This document shows positions 8,759-16,589 of a stretch of 63,283 bases of DNA, one piece after another (positions within the stretch are counted from its first letter, which is position 1; each line of letters starts with the position of its first letter). Made by a program: the position numbers and the translations under genes. Origin of the DNA: an uncultured Oscillatoriales cyanobacterium (GTDB taxonomy: Bacteria; Cyanobacteriota; Cyanobacteriia; Cyanobacteriales; Microcoleaceae); assembly GCA_903893625.1 (NCBI GenBank), contig CAITND010000196.1, forward strand, positions 1 through 63,283. The letters run 5' to 3'. The notes beneath the pieces were generated by a model that saw only the letters and a program-made list of their open reading frames with translations, was not told the origin of the DNA and did not search any database.

Positions 8759-9739
8759 ATGATCAATCAATACATTAGTTACAGTCCAGCTTACACTATT
8801 GTTCCGACGTATGATTGTTTTAATCGCTGTAGTTATTGTAACTTTAGAACCAATATTGGTGAAAGTCCCTGGTTAACCTTAACAGAAGCCGAAAAAATGT
8901 TAAAATCACTTCAAAATCAAGGAATTATTGAGATTTTGGTGTTAAGTGGAGAAGTTCATCCCAATAGTTCTCAACGTTTGGCTTGGTTTCAACGGATTTA
9001 TGAGTTATGCGAATTAGCGATATCCTTGGGTTTTTTACCCCATACCAATGTTGGGCCCTTAACCTTTGCAGAAATGAAACAATTAAAACAGGTGAATGTT
9101 TCAATGGGATTAATGCTCGAACAAATTACCCCTAAATTATTAGAAACAGTTCATCGCCATGCTCCTAGTAAAGTGCCAGAGTTGCGGTTACAACAGTTAG
9201 AATGGGCAGGAGAATTAAAAATACCGTTTACAACAGGGTTATTATTAGGAATTGGAGAAACCTCTGAAGACTGGCGAGATACTTTAAACGCGATCGCAAT
9301 TATTCATCAACGATGGGGACATATTCAAGAAGTGATTTTACAACCTCACAGTTTAGGAAGTCAACAAACCTGGCAGGGAGAGGGTTTTAATTTACAGCAA
9401 TTACCGGATATTATAGCGATCGCTCGTTCTATTTTACCTCCTGATATTACCTTACAAATTCCCCCTAATTTAGTCAACCATCCTGATATTTTATTAGCCT
9501 GTTTAGATGCAGGAGCGCGAGATCTCGGCGGAATTGGCCCCCGTGACGAGGTGAACCCCGATTATCCCCATCCCGATGATCAAACCTTACAGGCGATTTT
9601 AGCCCCCAATGGGTGGCAATTGGTGCGACGTCTGCCCGTTTATCCCCAATACGACGCTTGGGTATTTCCCGACCTGCAAGGGATTGTGAGCAAATGGCGG
9701 AAAAAGCTTGCGATTTCAGAAACACCTGTGCTATATTAA
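8759..9739 (+). CDS. cofG: 7,8-didemethyl-8-hydroxy-5-deazariboflavin synthase, CofG subunit
   Basis: Radical-SAM enzyme that, with CofH, makes the 8-hydroxy-5-deazaflavin (Fo) chromophore, used in cyanobacteria as the antenna of deazaflavin-type photolyases. 326 residues, normal for single-domain CofG. The Cx3Cx2C cluster motif is CFNRCSYC (C20, C24, C27); LSGEVHPNS and HTNVGPLT fit the family core. No cofH is visible in the window, so the partner must be elsewhere. tRNA-Cys follows 16 bases after the stop, on the same strand. Confidence 0.92.
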   Translation: MINQYISYSPAYTIVPTYDCFNRCSYCNFRTNIGESPWLTLTEAEKMLKSLQNQGIIEILVLSGEVHPNSSQRLAWFQRIYELCELAISLGFLPHTNVGPLTFAEMKQLKQVNVSMGLMLEQITPKLLETVHRHAPSKVPELRLQQLEWAGELKIPFTTGLLLGIGETSEDWRDTLNAIAIIHQRWGHIQEVILQPHSLGSQQTWQGEGFNLQQLPDIIAIARSILPPDITLQIPPNLVNHPDILLACLDAGARDLGGIGPRDEVNPDYPHPDDQTLQAILAPNGWQLVRRLPVYPQYDAWVFPDLQGIVSKWRKKLAISETPVLY

Positions 9740-9755
9740 ATAACTGTATGGTCAT

Positions 9756-9826
9756 GGCGGCATAGCCAAGCGGTAAGGCAGAGGTCTGCAAAATCTCCAT
9801 CCCCGGTTCAAATCCGGGTGCCGCCT
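9756..9826 (+). tRNA. tRNA-Cys (GCA)
   Basis: 71-nt cloverleaf. Acceptor GGCGGCA pairs with TGCCGCC, the anticodon stem GAGGT/ATCTC closes loop CTGCAAA (anticodon GCA), and the T arm carries GGTTCAAATCC. Discriminator T; CCA is not encoded. D stem GCC/GGC with GG in the loop. Confidence 0.97.
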
Positions 9827-9947
9827 TTAAAAATTATCAATACAGGATATCTAATCTTTTGGGATTGGATCATAAATTTATGTTTTGAGAGATTATAATA
9901 CGGTTGTTGACATTCCCCCAAGGGAATATTATGATCAAAGGTAGAAC

Positions 9948-10355
9948 ATGATGTGGAGTTGGGAACTTTATCAAGACACTAGCGGGGAAGTCCCAAAGGA
10001 GTTACTGGCTTTCTTCATCCGAATGATACCAAAAGAGGAGTTACCCTCCAATCCGCCACCGCCTGTACTCACCCTAGCAGAAACAAAGCGTCTTCAAGTT
10101 AATCTTGGATATCTGTGTTCTAAGGGTTTAGCCTCCCTTACAAGCGATATTTTCGAGAAATTAGAGGATGATCTGTACGAGTTCCGCATGACTAAAAGCG
10201 AACATAATCCCCGGTTTATTCTAACTCCTTTAACTCCGCAGCGATTTGTAGTTCTACACGCTTTTATGAAGAAATACAACGGTGCGATCAAAGACAGAGA
10301 TAAAGAACCAGCAAGACAAAGATTAAGAGAACTCAAGGGGAGAAAAAGCCAATGA
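9948..10355 (+). CDS. Type II toxin, HigB/Gp49-like (RelE superfamily)
   Basis: 135 residues. The C-terminal half (about 65-130) matches phage Gp49-like/HigB toxins: FEKLEDDLYEFRMTKSEHN, then RFVVLHAFMKK and a basic RQRLRELKGRK tail. These RelE-fold proteins act as ribosome-dependent mRNA interferases. An extra N-terminal 60 residues precede the domain. The stop overlaps the start of the downstream helix-turn-helix gene by 4 bases (ATGA), the classic coupling of toxin then antitoxin as in higBA. Toxicity has to be inferred from family. Confidence 0.82.
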   Translation: MMWSWELYQDTSGEVPKELLAFFIRMIPKEELPSNPPPPVLTLAETKRLQVNLGYLCSKGLASLTSDIFEKLEDDLYEFRMTKSEHNPRFILTPLTPQRFVVLHAFMKKYNGAIKDRDKEPARQRLRELKGRKSQ

Positions 10356-10843
10356 AACAGCAGTATAACTTCCAAAACTGGCTTCAAACCCAGGTAAGCG
10401 ATGATCCAGAGGTCGTTCTAGCTGGAAAGCTAGAGTATCTGCGACTTTACCTAACGGATGCAATGCGGGAGTTACGCATTAAAGCCGGATTAAGCCAAGC
10501 TCAGTTAGCTGAAAAGTTGGGTGTGCAACAAGCCGCAGTTTCTAAGCTGGAGTCAGCACTTAAAAACCATGAGTTAGAATCGGTACTGAACTATTTGCAT
10601 CAATTGGATGCAGATTTGCTAGTAGCGGTTAAGCAGGGAGATGAGTTTTATCAGGTCAGTGATAATTCTGGGATGGTGTTAGTAGACGTACCTGTTGAAG
10701 TCCAAGAATTAGCGATATCAAAAGGGATGAGTCTGCGCGAGTATGTTCAGACAGCGATACACGATTTCTCGCCGAATGGTAAAACCGTTCAAGAATTAGT
10801 GACAGCTTCAGAAAATGATCATCCGGTGAAGCTAAATCATTAG
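10352..10843 (+). CDS. Xre-family antitoxin with extra C-terminal domain
   Basis: 163 residues. The helix-turn-helix is at about 39-78 (LRIKAGLSQAQLAEKLGVQQ, then AAVSKLES), the DNA-binding domain of HigA-like antitoxins, which neutralise the toxin and repress the operon. The C-terminal part (about 105-163) contains VDVPVEVQELAISKGMS and LREYVQTAIHDF, resembling a short ribbon-helix-helix-like segment; this extension is not standard for HigA. It is translationally coupled to the toxin gene upstream. Confidence 0.82.
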   Translation: MKQQYNFQNWLQTQVSDDPEVVLAGKLEYLRLYLTDAMRELRIKAGLSQAQLAEKLGVQQAAVSKLESALKNHELESVLNYLHQLDADLLVAVKQGDEFYQVSDNSGMVLVDVPVEVQELAISKGMSLREYVQTAIHDFSPNGKTVQELVTASENDHPVKLNH

Positions 10844-10891
10844 AATAAATTGCACTCTCCTTGCTTAATTGAGAAAAAAATACATAGAAAT

Positions 10892-11194
10892 ATGAATTCT
10901 CTGTTAAAAAAATATTGCGTGAGTGTTGAGTTTCCTGATGTTAGCGGTGCGGAGCATTTAGAAATGTTACAAATGCGCGATCGCCTTACAGAAATTGAAC
11001 CTCAACTCACTGAGGAAGAAAAAATTTTATTGACAAAAGCAGACCGTCAATTAGTTGAGAATGCTAACATTGTTTATCAGGAATTATCACGTTTTATTAA
11101 TTTAACAGAGAAGCGAAAAGCTCAATTTATTTCTCCTCAACATTGGTGGTGGTATTTAGATGTACTAGCAGTTTTGCCAATATCCTGCAAATAA
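10892..11194 (+). CDS. Hypothetical protein
   Basis: 100 residues from ATG 10892; an in-frame TTG at 10850 lacks support. The sequence is helical and acidic in the middle (RLTEIEPQLTEEEKILL, ADRQLVENANIVYQELSRF) and ends with an aromatic patch (PQHWWWYLDVLAVLP). No recognised domain. It starts 48 bases after the antitoxin and could ride in the same transcript. It resembles small uncharacterised cyanobacterial proteins found near toxin-antitoxin genes, but that is a recollection rather than proof. Confidence 0.55.
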   Translation: MNSLLKKYCVSVEFPDVSGAEHLEMLQMRDRLTEIEPQLTEEEKILLTKADRQLVENANIVYQELSRFINLTEKRKAQFISPQHWWWYLDVLAVLPISCK

Positions 11195-11276
11195 TAGTAA
11201 GCTAAAAGATTGATAGAGATAGGTTAGTTAGTTTTAGCCGTGAACATGAAGACAGAACGACTTTAAAAATTATTTG

Positions 11277-12569
11277 TTAATCTTGGATTTGCCTAAAAAT
11301 CCAGTAAATCCAATTGCTAACAGTAGATTTGCGTCTTCCTGGGGTCTTCTTGCTAAGTTCAGCACGACAAGACAATATAATTTTGCAAATTTCTTTTTCT
11401 GATGGCATTTTTCCCCTAGATAAATATAATTGAAATACAGTATTAAAAGCGGGATATTCCAAAATTTTTCTGATCAAAGAAAGATATTTATGTTTTTGTC
11501 TTTTACTTAAAATTTCTCTAGCTTCCTGTGTCAAACAGAAGGTTATATCATCTGTACCAACAGCTTTGTATTTTTCTACAAGTCCAAGATATTGACCTGC
11601 ATTTGTATAATACCCGGTTTGTCTCTGATCAAATTGATAATTTTCTGTAATTTCCTCTCTCGTTAAATCTCTTTCTACTAAAAGGGATAGTAAGTCAATG
11701 ACCCGTTCAAACTTATTTGCTTGGGGGAATGGTTTACTAGGTTCTGGAATTAAAGTGATAGTTTCAAAAATATCAGAAACATCCTGCTGTGTAATTTCTT
11801 CGGGTGCGATAATATAATTTTTTTGCTCAATTAAGCGAAGGGAGTTATAATCAGATTCATTCTGAAACTCATAAATAAAAAAGCTGAATATGTCGTTAGA
11901 ATAAGTCATCAAAATAGGAATGACTCTTTTAGTGATTTTTTGTGACCATAATCGATAAGGATAATATAATTGTCTAATTAGAAAATCATCAACTTGATAT
12001 TTCTTAGCTTCGATTAAAATTAAATAATTTTCACTTTCAAAACCTGCATCTATTTCGCATTGACTATTAATTACTGAAATGGGATAACTTTGATTGTTTA
12101 AATGATTTTTAATTTTGAAATCAAAGCAACCAGAGGACATCCTTCCAGAAAGTGTAAAAAATGTTTCCTCTCCTAATAAGTCGTTAATAATTTCTGTATT
12201 AAAGGCACAACTAATAGCAGATGATTCCGAATATAAATGGGTATAGTCTATACTTTCTATATAAGAAGGAAACTCTATTTCTATGAGTTCTATATCAGTA
12301 GAATATTCAACATTCAAGTAAGCATCAAAACAACCAATAATATATTTTGAACGAGAAATAGGCAATATGGATAAGTTATTCTTCTTAAAAATTTGGGGTA
12401 AATTATCTGAATGATCAAACTTAGCCATTAACCGACTTTCTCGTTCTTCATTAATTTTAGTAGCTTCTATTTCAAAATAACCTTGTTGAGCAATAATATC
12501 TAAAATACTATATCGTTGAAATAAGGTTTCCCAAGCAATATCATTTTTCCCTGGTTTTTTGTTGTTCAT
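11277..12569 (-). CDS. Type II restriction endonuclease, PD-(D/E)XK fold
   Basis: 430 residues. The central segment EIDAGFESENYLILIEAKKY shows the PD-(D/E)XK catalytic pattern (D174, E187, K189), and SSGCFDFKI precedes it. The C-terminal part (about 310-430) looks like a helical, possibly winged-helix, DNA-reading domain (LVERDLTREEITENYQFDQR, YYTNAGQYLGLVEK). It sits 5 bases downstream of a Dam-type adenine methyltransferase on the same strand, which makes a two-gene restriction-modification unit in the order methylase, nuclease. Its overall layout resembles the DUF6996/DUF6997 type II enzymes (a recollection). The AT-rich composition fits acquired DNA. Confidence 0.8.
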   Translation of the reverse strand: MNNKKPGKNDIAWETLFQRYSILDIIAQQGYFEIEATKINEERESRLMAKFDHSDNLPQIFKKNNLSILPISRSKYIIGCFDAYLNVEYSTDIELIEIEFPSYIESIDYTHLYSESSAISCAFNTEIINDLLGEETFFTLSGRMSSGCFDFKIKNHLNNQSYPISVINSQCEIDAGFESENYLILIEAKKYQVDDFLIRQLYYPYRLWSQKITKRVIPILMTYSNDIFSFFIYEFQNESDYNSLRLIEQKNYIIAPEEITQQDVSDIFETITLIPEPSKPFPQANKFERVIDLLSLLVERDLTREEITENYQFDQRQTGYYTNAGQYLGLVEKYKAVGTDDITFCLTQEAREILSKRQKHKYLSLIRKILEYPAFNTVFQLYLSRGKMPSEKEICKIILSCRAELSKKTPGRRKSTVSNWIYWIFRQIQD

Positions 12570-12574
12570 GTATT

Positions 12575-13444
12575 TTAAGGTTTGGGAACATAATTTAAAA
12601 CTAAAACCTCATCTATTTTACCTCGTTTAAGAGCATTAGAATTAATACTGCGGGTTGCAGAAACAGTTTTTATTGTATATTTATAATCTTTATACAAATC
12701 CAAGATAAAACCTGTAGCTGAATTACTTAACATTACATGACATCCTTTTTCTGTTAATTCATCAACAACTTGTTTTAAACGTCTTTGTTCATTTTGATTA
12801 AAGCCATTAATATCATATCCGGTGAAAGAAGCGGTATTAGAAACGGGATCATAAGGAGGATCAAAATATACAAAATCGCCTTTTTTTGCATCTTTAACGG
12901 CTTCGGCAAAATCACGATTTAAAAAAGTTACTGATTTTTGGTTTAAATAATCGTTAACTCCCCTTAATACCGCCTCGTCTAATATATTGGGATTTTTATA
13001 ACGACCAAAAGGGACATTAAAATATCCTTTAGAATTAACTCTAAATAATCCATTATAACAAGTTTTGTTTAAATAAATAATTCGAGCAGCTTTTTCGGCT
13101 TCGGAGAATTTAAGATAGTCTTTTTTAAAACGATCTCTTTCCCGAAGATAATCAAAGTATTCTTTGGAATTTTTCGCTTTGTGAACTTTTAAAATCTCAA
13201 TGAGTTCTTCAACATCATCTTTAATCACTCGATAACAATTAATTAATTCACTATTACTATCATTAACAATCGCTGTTTTAGGCTGTAACTCAAATAACAG
13301 TGCACCTCCTCCTAAAAAGGGTTCAAAGTATGTAATTTTACCTATATTTTTAGGAAGATATTTGAGGATTTCAGGTAATAATTGCCGTTTCCCTCCTGCC
13401 CATTTTAAAAAAGGTTTAACTAGGGGATTTTTTTGCACAGTCAC
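12575..13444 (-). CDS. DNA adenine-N6 methyltransferase, Dam/D12 class
   Basis: 289 residues. It methylates adenine N6 using S-adenosylmethionine. Motifs in alpha-class order: KWAGGK (14-19) and EPFLGGG (41-47, SAM binding), then the catalytic DPPY in VYFDPPYDP (about 195-198). The Dam/DpnM/MboI branch usually recognises GATC, so GATC is the likely target, though not provable here. It precedes the PD-(D/E)XK nuclease by 5 bases and protects host DNA. GATC is also the centre of the abundant HIP1 octamer GCGATCGC, so the enzyme, if GATC-specific, would modify every HIP1 site. Confidence 0.92.
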   Translation of the reverse strand: MTVQKNPLVKPFLKWAGGKRQLLPEILKYLPKNIGKITYFEPFLGGGALLFELQPKTAIVNDSNSELINCYRVIKDDVEELIEILKVHKAKNSKEYFDYLRERDRFKKDYLKFSEAEKAARIIYLNKTCYNGLFRVNSKGYFNVPFGRYKNPNILDEAVLRGVNDYLNQKSVTFLNRDFAEAVKDAKKGDFVYFDPPYDPVSNTASFTGYDINGFNQNEQRRLKQVVDELTEKGCHVMLSNSATGFILDLYKDYKYTIKTVSATRSINSNALKRGKIDEVLVLNYVPKP

Positions 13445-13597
13445 AGATGAATAATTCCTTCAAACTTTAGTAACATATTCTATTTTAGATCGAATTGAAA
13501 TTTTAGTCAATTTTAAACAATGTTTAAATCAGCTAAAGCATCATCAAAAACTTAATAATTTTCCACTATCGACTCAATATAGACTAAGAGAGTGCAA

Positions 13598-14515
13598 TTA
13601 TAGGCGAATAATTCCCTGATCAAACACTTGATTTTCTGTGTCAATTGCCTGAATAACCATTCGATCTGGATAAATCTCAATTACAGTAAATCCTAATATT
13701 GAGGCAGCGGTTGCTGTCCACTCTGAACTTCCGACGGGGCGAATTTCCGCCCCTCCAATTCCACTCGTTAAATACGTTGTTTCATCAATCGGTTTTGTGC
13801 GTTCATAATCGTGTTCATGACCATTCATATAAAGTTGCACCCCATATTTTTTAAATAAAGGGGTTAATCGATTCATTAATTTTGGGTTAACCCCATACAC
13901 CCCCGAAGAATAAATGGGAAAATGACTATAAACAATTTTCCAAGGAGATTGACTATGTTGCAGTTGGTTTTCTAACCAAGGCATTTGTTTTTCCCAGTCA
14001 GCATTTTCATTAGCATCTAAAACAAAAAATTGCACCGGATCATATTGAAAAGTATAGTAACGATCCTTCATATTAAATAAAGGATAAGTGACTTGGCGAT
14101 CGCCATTTTCTGTTCTAATATCGTGATTCCCTAAACAGGCATAAAATTTAACTCCTTGTTGGAGTAAGGGTTGATAGGGTTTCTCAAAAACTGCATTAAT
14201 TTTCTCAATTTCGCCGTTTACATAAATATTATCCCCCAGTAAAGTTACCACTTGAAAAGGATTATTTTGATGGTAGCGAAACATGGCATTAGCGACATTA
14301 TATTGTCCCTTTTCTCCTGTCCCTGCATCTCCAATCGTGACAAAACGAAATAGCGGTTTAGGGTTAGGAATCGTTGCGGTCGCAGGATCAGCCAAAGAAA
14401 TTTTCTGATCTGGGGTCTCAGAAACGGTCAAAAAACGCTTCTTGATTTCCCATCCAACAACACTACAAGCACTCAGACCCGTTAAGAATAGAAATTGACG
14501 TCGATTCAATCGCAT
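13598..14515 (-). CDS. Tat-exported metallophosphoesterase (purple-acid-phosphatase-like)
   Basis: 305 residues. The N-terminus MRLNRRQFLFLTGLSACSVV is a twin-arginine signal, followed by a lipobox-like SAC, so the protein is probably exported folded to the periplasm, possibly as a lipoprotein. Calcineurin-type metal motifs appear in order: GDAG (near 64), GDN in LLGDNIYVNG, GNHD in LGNHDIR, and YSHFPIYS and NGHEHDYER near the end. This matches the single-domain acid phosphatase/TRAP-like class that scavenges phosphate from organic esters. It stands alone; no Pho box was recognised upstream. Confidence 0.88.
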   Translation of the reverse strand: MRLNRRQFLFLTGLSACSVVGWEIKKRFLTVSETPDQKISLADPATATIPNPKPLFRFVTIGDAGTGEKGQYNVANAMFRYHQNNPFQVVTLLGDNIYVNGEIEKINAVFEKPYQPLLQQGVKFYACLGNHDIRTENGDRQVTYPLFNMKDRYYTFQYDPVQFFVLDANENADWEKQMPWLENQLQHSQSPWKIVYSHFPIYSSGVYGVNPKLMNRLTPLFKKYGVQLYMNGHEHDYERTKPIDETTYLTSGIGGAEIRPVGSSEWTATAASILGFTVIEIYPDRMVIQAIDTENQVFDQGIIRL

Positions 14516-14670
14516 AGGGAGGAAAATTTTAATCTATTGTATCGTTAATAAGTATAGCATAGAATAGAAAGCTTACTATTAACTGATGTTCCCCCTCCTC
14601 GATTAGAAATTCAACCACAAGATTGAACCTATCTTCTTTTAAAAGCCTATCCAATCAGATCGTTTTGGAT

Positions 14671-16485
14671 CTAAGATTTAGATTTAGATTTAACGTTCCG
14701 ACTGCTAAAATAGGTTTTAAAAATGTCATGGGCAATAGGAGCAGCAGAAACCGCACCAAATCCTCCTCCTTCCACCACAACGGCGATCGCAATTTCTGGT
14801 TTATTCGCAGGCCCAAACCCAACATACATCGCATTATCGGGCTGTCCAGGGATTTCAACTGTTCCCGTTTTTCCTCCGGTTAAAGGAATCGTACCATCAT
14901 TTAATCCCCGTCCTGTTCCTTTTTTGACCACATCAATTAATCCGGCGCGAATCAGATTTAGGGTGGATGCAGAAATTTTAGTTTTAATCGGTTTTGTTTC
15001 AGATGTATTCGTTTGAGACATCAATAAATGGGGTTGAACTCGCCAACCATTATTCGCTACAGTAGAAACCATTACCGCCAATTCTAACGGCGTTACTAAG
15101 ACTAAACCTTGACCAATTGCCATCGTGACCGTATCCCCCAAATACCAAGGTTCTCCATATAATTTTTCCTTCTCTTTGGGGGTGGGAATTTGCCCATAAT
15201 TTGCCCCATCTAACCCCAATAAATCCAAATTAATCGTTCCAGCAATTCCCAATTCTTTGCCCCATTTGGCAATAGTTTCTGGCCCTGTTTTCACCCCAAC
15301 TTGATAAAAAAAGGTATTACTACTAAAAGCTAAAGCATCTTTAAATCCAATCACACCATAACCTTTTCCATGTTCATGAAACGAAATTCCACCAATTTTA
15401 ATCGCTGAAGAAGTTGCGACTTTAGATGTAATCGAAAATTTCCCCGATTCAATTCCGGCGGTTGTCGTCACAATTTTAAAGGTACTTCCGGGGGGATATC
15501 CTTGTAATGCTCGATTTAATAAAGGTTGTTCAGTGCTTTGTAGTTGTTTCCATTCTTGATTTGTGACTTGATCTGTGAATACATTCGGATCGAAAGTTGG
15601 CGCACTGGTTAAGGCTAAAATCCCTCCGGTTTTAACATCTAAAACTACAACCGCACCTCGACGATTTGCTAAAGCTTTTTCTGCCGTTTTTTGTAAGGCT
15701 AAATCTAAGGTTAAGCGAATAGATTCACCTTGTTGGGGAGGTTGTACTCCTAACTCTTGAATTTCCTGACCCTTAGCATCCACTTCAATTAATCGATTTC
15801 CCCAAATTCCCTCTATTTTAGAATTTGCTAATTTTTCAATTCCTGTTTTTCCGACCATCATTCCCATCGGATAATCAAGATTTTGTTTTAATTCCTCCGA
15901 TGTTGCTTCACCAATATAACCTAAAATATGAGCCGCTAAATTTCCATTCGGATAACTCCTGTGAGATTCTCCCCGAACTTCAACACCGCGTAAATTTTCC
16001 ACTTTCTCCGCTAAACCAATAAACATTTGAGGAGAAAGATTAGGACTAACTCGAACAGGAATTCGAGATCGATATCCGGTTTTTTCTAATTTTTCAATAA
16101 TTTCAGTAGCCGGAATATTTAAAATAGATTGGAGTTGTTCAACGGTAATTTTCCATTCTTTAGGAGATTGTTCTTGGGGCCATAAATATACCGAACGAGA
16201 TAGTTGACTTCCTGCTAAAAAATACCCGTTTCGATCTAAAATTAACCCCCGTTTAGCCGGAACTGGAATCAGACGTAAACGATTATTTTCAGCCCGAATT
16301 CGATTATATTCTCCCTGGAGTAATTGTAGCCGTGCTAGTTGAATACCTAAACCACTAAAAAAACAACCGATGAATAATAATAAAATCACACCTTGGTGAA
16401 GGCGGCGACGTCGAAGGGTTAGATTTTTGGGTTCTGGGGTGACAATATAATGGGATTGAGCCGGAAACAGGGATTCGTTAGCCAT
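14671..16485 (-). CDS. mrdA: Penicillin-binding protein 2 (elongasome transpeptidase)
   Basis: 604 residues, normal for PBP2. It cross-links peptidoglycan during lateral wall growth together with RodA/MreB. A single membrane helix lies at about 31-53 (GVILLLFIGCFFSGLGIQLA), a dimerisation domain follows (VRGESHRSYPNGNLAAHILG), and the transpeptidase domain carries the active-site serine in PPGSTFKIVT (about 333), SSN in AFSSNTFFYQ, and KTGT (about 538). The tail KSKSKS is basic. It is divergent from the phosphorothioation-related methyltransferase gene, with 104 bases between starts. Confidence 0.93.
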   Translation of the reverse strand: MANESLFPAQSHYIVTPEPKNLTLRRRRLHQGVILLLFIGCFFSGLGIQLARLQLLQGEYNRIRAENNRLRLIPVPAKRGLILDRNGYFLAGSQLSRSVYLWPQEQSPKEWKITVEQLQSILNIPATEIIEKLEKTGYRSRIPVRVSPNLSPQMFIGLAEKVENLRGVEVRGESHRSYPNGNLAAHILGYIGEATSEELKQNLDYPMGMMVGKTGIEKLANSKIEGIWGNRLIEVDAKGQEIQELGVQPPQQGESIRLTLDLALQKTAEKALANRRGAVVVLDVKTGGILALTSAPTFDPNVFTDQVTNQEWKQLQSTEQPLLNRALQGYPPGSTFKIVTTTAGIESGKFSITSKVATSSAIKIGGISFHEHGKGYGVIGFKDALAFSSNTFFYQVGVKTGPETIAKWGKELGIAGTINLDLLGLDGANYGQIPTPKEKEKLYGEPWYLGDTVTMAIGQGLVLVTPLELAVMVSTVANNGWRVQPHLLMSQTNTSETKPIKTKISASTLNLIRAGLIDVVKKGTGRGLNDGTIPLTGGKTGTVEIPGQPDNAMYVGFGPANKPEIAIAVVVEGGGFGAVSAAPIAHDIFKTYFSSRNVKSKSKS

Positions 16486-16589
16486 AGTTCAGAATTTTTC
16501 AGATAAAACTTCATTATTCTTAATTCTTTATTCCTGTTTCTTGCTTTAAAATCAGAATAAACCGCTACGTTTTAGTTGGGATCAGACGA

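Noticed and set aside
9474-9800. Leftward open frame over the end of cofG and tRNA-Cys
   Set aside because: Shadow of cofG and the tRNA; no family resemblance.
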